A stretch of 64,000 nt of DNA from Dryas octopetala (GCA_963921425.1 OY992835.1:15748001-15812000); one strand, 5' to 3'. Numbered from the stretch's first letter, positions 11,707 through 23,499 are shown. Numbers and translations are program-made. Notes: generated by a model not told the origin, from the sequence alone.

Positions 11707-12337
11707 GACAAAAACAAAATAGCACTGCAAACTTACCTCAGAATCATCACGTTGGCCATCTCCAAGTGCACGAGAGTCAAGAACATTAAAACTTGTTTGG
11801 CCGGGCATACCCAATATACCAAAATTTGATGAAGCAATTCAAAAATATATGATCAAAAAGCTCATAGTTAGAACGTTGCTCATGTTTGGAAGCACCTCAA
11901 ATTAAAATAGTGATTATAATATTGCAATTGTTGATGTGTGGTTAATAGAAAATGCAATTAACCATTGTATATATATATGCAAGGGTTATATGATCATGAA
12001 ACGAATATAAGCCATGTTTGTTTTATTAATGAATTCTTTAAACTTTATGATTTTTTATTATTCACAATTGAGTGATTAAGTACTGTACATCATATTTATA
12101 GTATACATGAGTTCCCGAGCCTTATACAATAAGAATATATTCTTGGTGAATAATAAATAATACATAACAAAGGAAATCTAATGAGAAGAAACCACATCAA
12201 CTAAGGGTTTATTATTAACAAATTCACATTAATTATTTATCTTCATCAGTGCTTTTTTTTTTGGTTCGTGAATTTTCATTCATCTTCAGCTGCTCAGCAT
12301 GTAGATACATTTAAAAGTTAGTGTGCAATCCCTTTTA
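11707..12337. other. intergenic DNA with a possible relic exon and an array-unit remnant
   Basis: At about 11735-11815 the minus strand holds an open, exon-like stretch (GMPGQTSFNVLDSRALGDG...) followed by a GTAAGT donor. It is not recognised and is cut off by the LTR. From about 11970 the sequence matches blocks at about 23810, 32895 and 48465 (CAAGGGTTATATGATCATG), each the right-hand edge of an ACA/polygalacturonase unit. This suggests that a further array unit once lay to the left. Confidence 0.5.
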
Positions 12338-13010
12338 GCCCCGATTGGGATTGCGGTGAAGGACCCAAAAACTGTTGTGGATGACAATTCTCAATCACCT
12401 ACAACAATTTTGGTGTTTGGTAAAAAAATAAAAAACTGTTTTTTCCCACAATTCTCAACTCCCCACAACAAAAACAAAAAACAGGTTTTTAGGTGCTTTT
12501 GAAAGCTGCAGTGACTTACAGCAATAATGAATATTTTATTTTACCCATAATACCCTCATTGATTTCTATAATTTTTATTTGTTTATTTTAAATTAAAAAA
12601 AATGTTCATTGTTAGTTATATTTTATATTGTGATAATTAATTATGATATTTTATTTATACGATTAAAATTATAATATACCTAAAAAAATAATAGGCATAC
12701 TTATGTAATAGTGTTGTTCTTAGAAAAATTAATGCTAATAAAAATTTGTAGTCAAAAATTTCAAAAACAAGTAAAAAAACATTTTATTTTTACCAAACAA
12801 ATAAGTGAAATGCACTTTCAGCATCATGTCCATTTTAGTAATTATACACAGTCACATCATTTTTATATTAATATTTATCAAACACTTTGATACTGTTTTT
12901 TGCACTCACAGCATTTTTGAAAATATAGTTTACCAAACACTCAACTGCTTTATTTTACGGCTCACTTTACTTAACAGCTGTTTTTTCTGGCAGCAATATC
13001 AAACTGGCCC
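12338..13010. mobile_element. 673-bp non-autonomous TIR element (MITE-like)
   Basis: The duplicated block at about 48600-48660 lacks this segment, so it is an insertion. The left end is GCCCCGATTGGGATTGC; the right end, reverse-complemented, is GGGCCAGTTTGATATTGC. These are imperfect terminal inverted repeats. TTA flanks both sides (left 12335-12337, right 13011-13013), which would fit a PIF/Harbinger-like (Tourist) element, but the border is uncertain by one or two bases. It is AT-rich and encodes nothing. Confidence 0.65.
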
Positions 13011-14297
13011 TTACTCAATCCCATTTATTTCTTAATAACTAGTCACTTTTCTTTAATTTAAAGTTTTAATTCAAAGTATCAATTTCAACAAGTTTACCTA
13101 TATTTTAGCTAAATTTGTGCAAAAAAAGTTGAAAATCTATTTTAGCTAACTGCTTTTAAAATCTTACCCTAGCAATGTTCTCTACTTTAGCTAACATTAA
13201 TATTTTATTATTTTAATATTTTAATATTATAGCTCATGAGAAATAAATTTGTACTATTGTATTTAAAGAATTCAAAAATTATTCCCATTATGCTGCTTTG
13301 GCTATAGTTATTTTCTCTCTCCTCTCAACCAAATTTAGCTAATCTAAAAGCAAATCCTAAATTAACTAATTGGATAACTAATCTGTTGGAGAATGAATTT
13401 GAGAGGAAATTAGCTAATATAGATAGAAAGGGAAAGATAGCTAAACGTACTGTTGGAGATGCTCTTAGGATTCCATTTGAAGAAGTGAATATTCCTAATT
13501 TCATGTAGTTTGCACTGTTAATAAGCTAGCATGCATGGTTAAATATATGGACGTACAACATGTTTTGGACTTTAACTACATATATAGAACCTGATTATAG
13601 CTAGTACTTTGATTAATTAAGCACTCCCAGACAAATTGTACTTTGATTTTTTTGTGCTTTGAATTATGTGTAATCGAAATGATTTTCATTCATTTTCATA
13701 TAATCATATTAATTTGGACTTCAGTCTCTTTTAATATATTCTACTTAACGCAGAGCCTAAGACCTAAGACTTTTTTTTTTTCTTTTGAAATTAAGAAAAC
13801 GAAATTCATTAGCTAGAAAGGAAAGTACATAAATTATCTTTAAAAGTGTTAATTACTTTTACCTAGTTTTGGTCCTTTGGATTTTCACACAGTGTGAACA
13901 TATTGATTTAAATTTTTAATTATTTTTACATTTGTAGTGGAGACCGGCCCTCACCGGCCTCAAGCAAGGGAGGGCAGCCGCCGTCAGCCATAGCTGGCCA
14001 CTTTTAAAAAAAAAAAATTTCAAAAAATTTAGGATTAGTTAATAAACTTGCCATTAAGAATTATATTGAAATTTGGGTGTGTGAATATCAGTTTTTGAAT
14101 GTGGTCATAGAAGCCTCCCTACTGAAATTAGTATCTAGTATTAAGCATGCATGAATAATGACTATTAGCCCCAAATCGTCATAATGAGTTAATGACCCTA
14201 GAAAGAATTTTCATTTGGGTGGCGATTCTGGTGAAATAAAAAAAAAAAAAAAAAAAGCCCATTACCGCCAGAGCCCATAATTTCGGTTTTTATAGAA
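13011..14297. repeat. intergenic block shared with 48.6-49.4 kb and 57.9-60.3 kb
   Basis: Sequence from ACTCAATCCCATTTATTTC through the GAGACCGG...CAAGCAAG stretch near 13940-13970 recurs at about 48650-49366, at 57871-58660 after removal of transposons, and partly again at 58680-60290. No gene is seen. The copies make good empty-site references for the transposons inserted in each. Confidence 0.7.
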
Positions 14298-14448
14298 GGG
14301 GCTTCTAAAGACACCCCACAATCTTCTTCACATACCACACACAAATTTTTTTTTTCAAACTTTTACTTTTTCCCTTAAACAAAATAAAATAAAATAAAAT
14401 TTGTGTGCAGAGAATGTGAGAAGATTGTGCGGTTGTCTTTAGTAGCCC
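14298..14448. mobile_element. 151-bp foldback MITE
   Basis: Two arms of about 50 bp are inverted copies: GGGGCTTCTAAAGACACCCC at the left, and on the opposite strand GGGCTACTAAAGACAACCGC at the right. Both run inward to CACACAAATTT or a close variant. A short T- and A-rich spacer separates them. It is a simple non-autonomous element; the superfamily cannot be told without a clear TSD. Confidence 0.65.
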
Positions 14449-15945
14449 ACTGTCTAGATAACACATTGGTTTTAATACGAGAGACTAGCATGTTAAGTAA
14501 GGCAGCAATTTGTGTTAGTCGGTTGAGTTCGTGTCGTGTCATTTTGTGTTCGTATTCAATACTAGTTAGTTTTAATTCAATTTGTTTAATTAATCGAGTT
14601 AAATGACTCAATTCTAACTTAACCTATTTATAATCATGTTGAATGAGTCAATTTTAACTCAACCCGTTTATAATTGTGTCGTGTTCGACTTTAACTATAT
14701 ATTTTGTGATCTAAAAACTTAAACATAATTTTCTTTAAATTTTAACTAAAACTATCACTTATGCATCATTTATAAGAACAATCTATTTAATTATGATATT
14801 AACAAAATCATTAAAAAAAAAAACTCTATAACTTGGTTTGGTTTTCGAAAATCGAAAATCTTAAACCAAAAAAATTGGTTTAGTTTTTCGAAAAAAGTTG
14901 GTAAACCGACCAATTATCGAAAAAAATTGAATCGATTGTTACTGAAAGAAACCAAATCAATTATTACCGAAAAAACAGAAATATTTACCCAAAAAAGCCG
15001 AAACAATTACTGAAATTTAATAATATATATGTTTATATAATATTATTATATTCGTAACATAAATGCTAAACTACTAATATTATAAACTAACTATAAAAAA
15101 ATATAAATATATAATGTATCAAATAAATATTATTAAAAGTGTGGATTAAAATATAAAGTTATTCTATAATAAAGTAAAAGTTATCATTTTTAGAAAATAA
15201 GAATCTTATTGTTAGGTAAGTTATCACGATAGTATTAGAGATTTTAATTTTTTTTTTTTTCAACTTACGTGACATTCATATATTAGACACTAAAAAATAT
15301 GTTAGAAAAAAAGTTAGAATGCAGCAAAGTAAGTTGGGAATATTATGAATGAATTGCCACTAAAAAAAGTTGTCACTAAAAAATTGTCATGTTAAATTTG
15401 CCACTTCTACCGTTATGTGCTACCTCCTATTCAAGAGTGTAAATATGCGAATATTTATTACTTAAATGGGACTATCGGAGTTAATAAATATTTTAGGAAG
15501 AAAAAAGATAATTAATCGCTTTTGCTCATTTGCAGAAGTTACATGAGCCACACTGTATGACATCGCACTCACCCCTACTGCCCAAGTCTGTCGTTTTTCA
15601 AAACAGATCATCACAATTCACAACCCTATTATTAGAACTTGATTAGCTTGCTTGGGTGCTCTATGCCATTAGAGAGATGACAAAGTTTGAAAGCTATTTC
15701 CGAGCCAATTGGCATTTTGTCTGGAATTCAATGAATGTGTGAGTGTGACCCCAAAATTATTGATTTAACAAGTCTTTCTCTCACAATGGCCAGTGTACTG
15801 GTACCCACAAGACAGGAGAAGAATAAACTACCTTCCCGCCTTCACTCCCCCCTCCCTCATTTTCATTCATTGTTTTCTTCTAATAGCTGAGACTGAGACA
15901 GAGGAGAGTTTGAGAGATGTGTTGGAGTCTTATATATCTCTGAGC
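14449..15945. other. AT-rich intergenic DNA
   Basis: No supported gene. About 14500-14700 is rich in CGTGTCGTGT-like words and about 14830-15010 in TTTTCGAAAA/ACCGA words, both resembling decayed MITE fragments. The last 150 bases could hold the promoter and 5' UTR of the doubtful gene that follows. Confidence 0.4.
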
Positions 15946-16393
15946 ATGGACGCTGCTCTGAAGAATCAGACCATCCCACCACTCGTCCTTCTAAATCTGA
16001 GGTCAATTTTCTATACACAAGTCACACTGAGCTGCATTTTCGATTTATGTTGGCTTTTTTCATGAATATTTTTCTGGGTTTATATTGGTTGACTGGTTGT
16101 GGTCTTAGTTTGAGGTTCAGTTTATTTGGTTGTTTTCGGGTCTCTGGGGATTGAATTTGAGAATTGAGAATCTGGGTTTGCATCAATTTAAGTTTTTAGG
16201 CCTCTCTTTGCCTATGTTTGTTTGTCCTTTGCTTAAATTCTATGCCAGAATGAGTTTTTCCCAATGTTTCTTTTCCACTGTGCATAATTGGGTTACAATG
16301 TAATCTGTAACATAGACACCACGGGGATTGGGTTGCAACTTTGTTTATTTTATCTTTAAACTGAAAACACATGCATGTTACTAGATTGCATAC

Positions 16394-16457
<64 letters not shown>

Positions 16458-17480
16458 CATATATGTTTATACATCCCTTTGTGATTTTTCTTACTCACTT
16501 AATAATTATTACGTTTTCAAGGTTATGCAATGAAATTGCTGATTCTCAACCTGCAGGATTCCCCTAAATTAGCAATCTTTCTCAAATTGAGCCAGTCAAG
16601 TCCATAGAAAATGACCACACGTTAACTTTTGCATCTTTTTTTACTGCACCGCAGGATGTTTCCCTTAGTGAAACTAAATTCTTAGGAAGATATCCTTCCT
16701 AATTATAGGCAGTTACTTATCCAATGCACAACAATTATATTTTTCCACACAATTCATAACTTACTGTTCATGTTCTTTGCTGAAATAAAGTGAAAAGCAT
16801 ATTAGTTGCTAGATTATACAAGTGTTTTATGTCATGTTCATGTTGTCAGGAGTGACTTCTCCGACCCATCGAAACCTGAGTCCTTCCAGGAAATCATAAT
16901 AATGCATGTGAAGGAGTTTCAGTTGTTGTTCAACAATCTTCTTTGGGTACAGATCAACTGGAATCCTTTACATCTGCAAGTTCAGCTATAGAGGTTACTA
17001 ATGCAGTGCCAACTGAGAATTTGGAACTAGCAGTTCAGTTTCTAAGTACCTTGAATTATAAGCAATGTATTGCCTTGTGATGCTATTGACACAGATACTG
17101 TGCTGGAAGTAGCCGGCATCATTTGTTCAGTTGTTATACATCACTCAAAAGAAAGACACTCTTCTTTTGAAAGTGAAGCACACACATTTGCGCAGAATCT
17201 GCCGAGTTGAGCAAAGAAGAAGCAGCTGGATGCGATTGGGTAATGTTGATTTCTGAGGATGATGGTCAATTAAAGTTTGATCATCAACCATTAAAGAGAA
17301 TTCTGCAAGGCAGGATCCTAAAACAGTGGATCCTGGAACAATCTCTTTTAGCTCATACATCCTACAAGACAAGCACAATCTATCCTAGCTACAAGGTAAT
17401 ATGTTCACTTTACCAATATATTTCTCTAGCTCTCGATGAGAAGCCTCATCCTGCACATGGAGAGAGGGTGCTAACTTGAT
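15946..17480 (+). CDS. doubtful gene or gene relic, not recognised
   Basis: An ATG at 15946 opens MDAALKNQTIPPLVLLNLR and could be a first exon. A second open part at about 17190-17400 reads SAELSKEEAAGCDWVMLISE and onward, with a GTAATA donor-like end. Between them lie short open stretches in different frames and a long (CT)n tract. The pieces look like a decayed or partly annotated + strand gene. No domain is recognised, and the splice model is not supported well enough to define a product. Confidence 0.25.
16398..16454. repeat. (CT)n microsatellite
   Basis: About 28 uninterrupted CT units followed by ATACATATA. It is the longest dinucleotide tract in the window. Confidence 0.95.
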
Positions 17481-17659
17481 ATACATTAGCTCATTCCCTT
17501 AACAACTAATTAAGTTTTTTTTGGGTCTAATAGTGGTCTAACAAATAGATGTCGATATTGTTTTCCCTGGAATAATTGAAAAGGTGACTAACAAGCCTCA
17601 CATGACCAAGTTGAGTTTTGCTAAAGCTTACCAGTAATCTAAACACATCCATATATTGA

Positions 17660-18143
17660 GATTTGATGCACATGTAACTGAAGAGATATATGTTTCAAGT
17701 ACAATTCCATAATATTGCATATTGCCAAAGTCACAAGGTGGCTGTATTTTGTTGGGATAGTAGCAGATTCTTTTATTACAGTGGCGGGGATAGGTTTAGG
17801 TGTAAGAGCTTTTGTCTAAATGGGTTTCTGTTTTAAATTTGAGTGTAGACAGCTAAGTTAAAAAAATGTTGTTGGGATAGGATAATTCTTTGAGGTTGTT
17901 CTGTAACCCATTCATTTGAATACATTTCTCCTTTGAACTGTATAAATATTGTAAGAGGCTGAACTCAAATCCAACTTCGGAAAAGACTTGTCCTATATAA
18001 GTATATATTCTTTTTTTTTTTTCAAAGATGTTATAACACTGAACATGAAACGCTAGCAACTGATGTTACACTACTCAAAATTATTACAGTAAAAGAGCTA
18101 CAAAAGATTTAGTCTGAGAACCTATTTTTTTCTATGTGTTTGA
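17660..18143. repeat. 3' flanking block shared by all four ACA loci
   Basis: This stretch (GATGCACATGTAACTGAAG onward) recurs next to the 3' ends of the other ACA copies at about 25447-25910, 36735-37149 and, in shorter form, 40990-41329. It marks one edge of the duplicated unit. On the minus strand it probably includes the ACA 3' UTR. The copies differ by small indels and scattered substitutions, so the duplications are recent but not identical. Confidence 0.8.
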
Positions 18144-21100
18144 CTATGCAGAAGCAGTTGGGCTGCTTGCAACCTGGTATCCAGAAACTGGAATGTGCTT
18201 GACAAGCCAACCAATCGGCCATGACAAAGCTGCAATGCCAATGCAGGCACTCCATTGCCCCCAATCCAGCCTCTCAGTATTGGCAAGCCTCATCAGAAAT
18301 TCCACCACCAACATTTGAAGAACAATGGTAATACCAATTATGGCTAAGAACAGCTTGTTCTTAAGTAACCCCTTAAATGTGTTCTTCTCCATTTTTCTTG
18401 CATTGAACTCATTGAAGACTTGGCAAAGAACAAAAGTGTTGAAGATAAGGGTGTTCTTAACCTGTTCATCCACACCAAAGATGGATCTTCCCTTAAATTG
18501 TAGAGTCAGCAACATGGTGACCTGATACAAGGCCTGAGCAATGAGGTTTCTCCACATGTCTCTGGTTATGAGTGGCTCTGTTCGACCCACAGGTTGCTTT
18601 TCCATGAGATCATTAGTCGGTTGTTCAGTGGCCAAAGCCAAAGCCCCTAATGTATCCATTATGAGGTTCACCCATAGCAACTGGACCGCAGTCAATGGAA
18701 CTTTACCAGAAGAAACAGCACCAACAAAGTTGATAACAAGCGCAGCCAGGATGACTGTGAGTTGGAACTGAAGGAACTTTTGAATATTGCTATACACACA
18801 CCTTCCCCACCTGAGAACTGTCACCACAGAGCTGAATTTATCATCTAAGATGACAATATCTGAGCTCTCCTTTGCAACTTCAGTGCCTTGGACCCCCATT
18901 GAAAGCCCGATATCTGCTTCCTTTAGGGCCGGTGCATCATTTGTGCCATCTCCTATGACCGCAACCACGTGGCCTTTCTGCTTCAGGCACTGTACCATTA
19001 GAAGCTTATCAGATGGTGACGATCTTGCCATTACACGAATCTTATCAATCTTTTCCATCATCTCTTCATGTGAGTAATTTCTGAATTGTGCACCTTCTAC
19101 TACAGCCTGATCATCTTCCAAATCCTCATCATATGGTTTCAGAATCCCACATTCAACAGCTATAGCTCTTGCTGTGTGCACGTGGTCACCAGTCATCATC
19201 TTAATGTTCACTTTAGCAGCTCTCAATGTATCTACTGCTGTTCTGACTCCTGGTTTGCATGGATCTTTTAAACCCACAAGACCTAACAATGTCAGTCCAC
19301 TTTCTTCAAGCTTCTCAGGATTGACCCGACCATTCTCTTCTTGAAGCACAATTTTGTGAGCAAAGGCAATGCACCTCAGACCTTTGGCTGCCATGTTCTG
19401 AACAATTGACTCAACATGCATTCTTTCTCCATCATTTATGGCTTTCACTGTCCCAGTTTTATCATAATAATTTGAGCACATGGAAAGTATCATTTCAGCA
19501 GCACCCTTCCAGTGGGTTTGAGTAGCCTTTTCGTTGTTCCTCCTCATCAAAACACCGCTTCTCTTTTTGTGTGAATTGAAGGTCTCTTCATGGATGATCT
19601 CACACCCTTGTTTCACTTTATCAATATTCACACCGAAATCAAACATGCCCCAAGAAAGTATTGCTTTCTCAGTTGGGCTACCAGATTTCTCAGGGAAGGA
19701 TGATGAATTTGGTGGTTTACGAATACTTCCAGCAGTGCTTAAACCAACAGCCTGTTGGAGTAATTGGAGAATGGTAGGTTCTATCTCTGAGAGATTCTTT
19801 TCTGTCATTGCTTCTGTACCAAGCCAGAACTCTGTAACCTTCATCTGGTTCAAAGTAAGAGTGCCTGTTTTGTCTGTGCAGATTGTTGTGGCTGACCCCA
19901 TTACCTCACAAGCAGAGAGTTTTCGAACCAAAGCGTTGTGATTCATCATTTTCTTCATTGAATAAGCCAGAGTCAAAGTAACAGCCAGAGGAAGACCTTC
20001 TGGAATTGCCTCCACAGCAGTCGTGATTGCTGCAGCTACAATATCCACAACAGTATTCATCACATCATCAAACTTGGTCTGGCTGCCACTGAATTTCCTG
20101 TTTCCTCTATTATCTTTGGTGTTTCCTGTGAAATAATGAATCAGAGAAGCCAGAAGAACAAGTAGATCCACTGCTAAACCAACCTTCCCAATAGAGGAGG
20201 TCAGCTTGTTGAGGCGTGTTTGCAAAGGTGTCTGCCTATCCAAATCACGGCCTATTGAGCTCATGATCATCTCGCCCCTTGATGTGTTCATGCCCACAGA
20301 AGTCACAAGCATCAAACCAAACCCTTCTGTCACCTTTGTGCCAGAGAAGAGAAAAGGATTGTCTCTGTCATTGATCTCATTGAGTATATTGTCACAACGA
20401 CTATCCCCATTCATGACCTTCAAGGAAAAGCCTTCCAAGAACAACCCATCTGCCGGAACCTGATCGCCAATCTTCAAACACACGACATCACCGACCAAAA
20501 TGTCAGAGATTGATGCAGAACGGCGCAGTCCATCTCTCATAATTTCCACAAGACTTGTATGCTCATCACCACTAATCTTTGTCGAGAGCCTTTGATCAAA
20601 TTGTCTTGACTGCCTAAAGTTGGAGACAGCGGACACAACAACAACCAAAAGGACAGCAAAAATGATACCGCCACCATCATACCACCCATCTTTGAAACCA
20701 TCTTGTTTAACACCAAACCCTAGAGAGAGTATTCCGCATACCACAAGCATCATAATTGTGGTGTCCTTGAATATTGCTTCAAACACAAAACTCAGAAAGC
20801 CTTTTGGTGCAGGCGGCTTCTGATATATGTTGGCACCAAAAACATTCTTTCTATGCAGTAGATCAGCCTCATCACTATCACTAATGCCACTTTTTGCATC
20901 ACTCCTAAGAATTGCCACCAATTCTTTGGACCCTCCATATTGACTCAAAAGCTCAATGTTCTTTTCCTTTACCATATTGGTAAGCATTTGCTGATCAATA
21001 TTATTGTTGAGGAAAGGAAGGTGTTCGTGCAACTGGGCATTGTTGGGTTGGACCTGCACGTCTATGACTGTGTAAGAGAGGGAGCGCAGTAACGGGGCAT

Positions 21101-21473
21101 TGTTTTCACCAACTACCTGTTTCTTGCAAAGTGAAACAAGAGCCCTGGTGGAGTATATGGCTGTAAAAGCTAACCTCCACCTCTGCTTCTGGGGTTTCGG
21201 CAAAGCTGGGATATCTTCTTGATCTTCTGACATGGTGGCATTGTTGGGTTGCACCTGCAAGTCTATGGCTGTGTAAGAGAGGGAGCGCAGTAACGGGACA
21301 TTGTTATCACCAACTACCTGTTTCTTGCAAAGTGAAACAAGAACCCTGGTGGAGTATATGGCTGTGAAAGCTAACCTCCACCTCTGCTTCTGGGGTTTCT
21401 GCAAAGCTGGGATATCTTCTTGATCTTCTGACATGGTGGCACGTTCTCCAGGTTTTTCAGGCCTCAGAGACAT
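18144..21473 (-). CDS. ACA12/ACA13-like: ACA copy 1: plasma-membrane-type Ca2+-ATPase (P2B) with duplicated N-terminal regulatory segment
   Basis: A single-exon frame of 1109 aa for an autoinhibited Ca2+ pump, predicted to export Ca2+ from the cytosol using ATP. Key motifs: TM4 with IPEGLPLAVTL, phosphorylation site CTDKTGTLTLNQ with Asp534, nucleotide-domain MTGDHVHTARAIA, hinge GDGTNDAP (841-848), and TM6 LWVNLIMDTLGALALAT with Asn/Asp Ca2+ ligands. About ten membrane segments are visible and the C-terminus is short. The lack of introns matches Arabidopsis ACA12 and ACA13. Residues about 14-80 and 81-147 are a 67-aa tandem repeat; each contains RWRLAFTAIYSTR, the basic/aromatic helix expected to bind calmodulin and autoinhibit. 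The family usually has this once (near 1030-1040 aa). The start MSLRPEKPGE is shared with copy 4; the next Met (MSEDQEDIP) is an alternative. Confidence 0.93.
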   Translation of the reverse strand: MSLRPEKPGERATMSEDQEDIPALQKPQKQRWRLAFTAIYSTRVLVSLCKKQVVGDNNVPLLRSLSYTAIDLQVQPNNATMSEDQEDIPALPKPQKQRWRLAFTAIYSTRALVSLCKKQVVGENNAPLLRSLSYTVIDVQVQPNNAQLHEHLPFLNNNIDQQMLTNMVKEKNIELLSQYGGSKELVAILRSDAKSGISDSDEADLLHRKNVFGANIYQKPPAPKGFLSFVFEAIFKDTTIMMLVVCGILSLGFGVKQDGFKDGWYDGGGIIFAVLLVVVVSAVSNFRQSRQFDQRLSTKISGDEHTSLVEIMRDGLRRSASISDILVGDVVCLKIGDQVPADGLFLEGFSLKVMNGDSRCDNILNEINDRDNPFLFSGTKVTEGFGLMLVTSVGMNTSRGEMIMSSIGRDLDRQTPLQTRLNKLTSSIGKVGLAVDLLVLLASLIHYFTGNTKDNRGNRKFSGSQTKFDDVMNTVVDIVAAAITTAVEAIPEGLPLAVTLTLAYSMKKMMNHNALVRKLSACEVMGSATTICTDKTGTLTLNQMKVTEFWLGTEAMTEKNLSEIEPTILQLLQQAVGLSTAGSIRKPPNSSSFPEKSGSPTEKAILSWGMFDFGVNIDKVKQGCEIIHEETFNSHKKRSGVLMRRNNEKATQTHWKGAAEMILSMCSNYYDKTGTVKAINDGERMHVESIVQNMAAKGLRCIAFAHKIVLQEENGRVNPEKLEESGLTLLGLVGLKDPCKPGVRTAVDTLRAAKVNIKMMTGDHVHTARAIAVECGILKPYDEDLEDDQAVVEGAQFRNYSHEEMMEKIDKIRVMARSSPSDKLLMVQCLKQKGHVVAVIGDGTNDAPALKEADIGLSMGVQGTEVAKESSDIVILDDKFSSVVTVLRWGRCVYSNIQKFLQFQLTVILAALVINFVGAVSSGKVPLTAVQLLWVNLIMDTLGALALATEQPTNDLMEKQPVGRTEPLITRDMWRNLIAQALYQVTMLLTLQFKGRSIFGVDEQVKNTLIFNTFVLCQVFNEFNARKMEKNTFKGLLKNKLFLAIIGITIVLQMLVVEFLMRLANTERLDWGQWSACIGIAALSWPIGWLVKHIPVSGYQVASSPTASA

Positions 21474-21616
21474 ATATGACAGTGGGAAATGATGAAGACA
21501 GAAAAAAGAAATTAAGGGGGTGTAGGCTGGGTGTAACGACTATGATATATAGTTGAGGGAGAGATACGTAGGTAGCTAAGGAGTTCATGTGCAGGGACTG
21601 CAACTGTAAGGTGAAC

Positions 21617-21630
21617 CATATTTATAGAGA
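21617..21630 (-). promoter_or_regulatory. candidate TATA box of ACA copy 1
   Basis: On the minus strand CTCTATAAATATGG lies about 145 bp upstream of the ACA copy 1 start codon. The spacing and match suit a plant core promoter. The same sequence is kept upstream of pseudogene copy 2 (about 29532-29545). Confidence 0.5.
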
Positions 21631-22379
21631 TATATGGGACCCTTCAAAGCATTCATATGGAAGGAGGGAAGAAGGTACGTACCAAATGAAAGTAACAGTG
21701 CACAACTAGAATAAAGGCTTAAGGGTGCAAAATAAAGGAGGTCATACAGGTCAACGGCAACCCAAAAAGAGAAAAGGAGGTAGAGGTCAGCGGACAACTG
21801 CATATGTTGATGCTGATTTGGGGTGGAATCTTTTTGTTTATGATGGGAATTCCAACTCGTGAATACCGATCGACCTCTTTTAATGAAGACTAAAATATTA
21901 AAATGGTTGAAAAAGTTCATTTTACGGTTCTGTAGGCAAGGACAGTTGTAGGCAAGGACAATTGGGAGTGGAAAGGGGTGTAGGGTGACATATAGTAGCT
22001 TTCAAGGAACTTGTGCGCGCAAAGAAAACGATTGCAGCTGACCGATTTCAGAGACCTGCGAAGCCCTGAATGACATGTAACGAAGAAATGGTAGTTAAGC
22101 ATAAAGCATTATAACATGTGGATTAATGGAAGCATTATAACATGTGGATTAATGGAAGCATTATAACATGTTCAAAGGAAGCATGTGGATTCTGGAAGGA
22201 GGGATCGAAGAAGTCGTCATTATATGCAACATGCATCACTATCATGCTTTATGTTTACAGCATTATACGAAGCCTTGTATTCATATATAGGCCGTATTGA
22301 CAGAAAATATTCATTTCTGTAGGCAAGGGACATTGGGAATGGTTGCATTTGAAGTTCCATTCACGTTGTTGCAAGAGGC
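21631..22379. other. upstream flank of ACA copy 1
   Basis: Promoter-side flank, nearly the same at 29546-30320 and partly in copy 4 (45846-46980). It contains three head-to-tail copies of a short AGCATTATAACATGTGGATTA-like unit at about 22106-22172. No gene is supported. Confidence 0.5.
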
Positions 22380-23490
22380 TGAAATAGTGAAATCTCCTTT
22401 CCAGCCGAATTGATATTGATTTGGTTATGTTCACACAACCTGGAACTCTCTGAGAGCAATCAAATGTAATGGCTTTCTCATTAAGTTTCTTGAAAGCCAC
22501 GGTATGTCACTTGACTCGCCCCTACAGCCCAAGTCAGTCAATGTTCAAAACAAATCACTGTTTGGTTAGACAGAAAAGCAGAGAGAATCAAAGAGAAAAC
22601 AAAAATAGAACTGGTAAAAGTGATTTTCCATTACTAGCTCAATAATACAGAGAGCCCTTTATTTGGGCTTATAACTTTAAACAGCTGTCATAACAGCAAC
22701 CACAGACTAATAGGCTAGGATATATGGATATTGACCCAGATAGATATTGACCCAGATATATAGATAACTTTATACATGGAATGTACAGCAATAGATATTG
22801 ACCCAGATAGATATAGGATATATTAACAGTGCCCATTATGGAGTCATGGATATTGACATAGCTTGACATAGAAATATCAAAATATTCCATGTGTTGGGAC
22901 TATCTTCAGGTGCACTAAAATGAAGGTGGGAGACACTAACATTGCTGCATCTGCTTATACTAATATGTCCCATTGGACTGTCAACATGTGTAAGTCCACT
23001 TAACTTAAGATAATCACATTTGAAGAAATGTAGAGCCTGCAAACATTTAAAGAATTTATTATTAGATTTCTTGTAAATATCTCTACAATATATGTAGGAA
23101 GTTTTCAATTTTTCATTAAGAATTTCTCAAATAAGTATATTAAATATATATATGTGGGTGTAAAAGTGCATGCATAATTATAGCTAACCTTTGGTCGTTG
23201 CTGGCAGTGTACCTTGTTCACCTAGAAATGAGTGACAATATTTTCCATGTAAGAGTACTTCACGAGCCACTCAAATAAAAAATGTAGAATTAAGCACTCA
23301 AATTATAATTAGAATGTCATGTATAACTGTATAAGATGGTTAAGTTGGCTAGCATTGCTCCACCAAAGTGAACCATGCCCATTGATCTCGCCTGTACCAT
23401 TGATAAGGAGGTTGGTCACAGCCGAGAAGGATAGCCATGATTCTTTTACACATTCTTTCCATGCATCCGGAGTGTTGGGTGCCACAATTT
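22380..23490 (-). pseudogene. polygalacturonase (GH28) relic, unit 1
   Basis: Three exon remnants of a pectin-degrading polygalacturonase lie in order on the minus strand. About 23480-23345 encodes IVAPNTPDAWKECVKESWLS and NGTGEINGHGSLWW. About 23045-22860 encodes LQALHFFKCDYLKLSGLTHV, then HISISRCSNVSVSHLHFSAP and EDSPNT. About 22500-22390 encodes VTYRGFQ and KAITFDCSQ, matching the family's C-terminal part. In intact GH28 enzymes the segment after SPNT is SPNTDGI with a catalytic Asp; here it is out of frame after SPNT. The exons holding the DD and HG catalytic pairs are not found. A stop follows GFQET. This is a pseudogene. Confidence 0.8.
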
Positions 23491-23499
23491 TCACATAAT

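Noticed and set aside
16196-16498. 100-codon minus-strand ORF with an RERERE run
   Set aside because: It is the translation of the (CT)n microsatellite.
18325-20823. Many + strand ORFs inside the ACA genes
   Set aside because: All are antisense shadows of the pump coding sequence and recur in each copy with it.
21585-21920. 111-codon ORF upstream of ACA copy 1, almost the same at 29500-29835
   Set aside because: It lies in the promoter/leader flank, overlaps the TATA candidate and is alike in both units only because the DNA is a recent duplicate. Copy 4 does not keep it.
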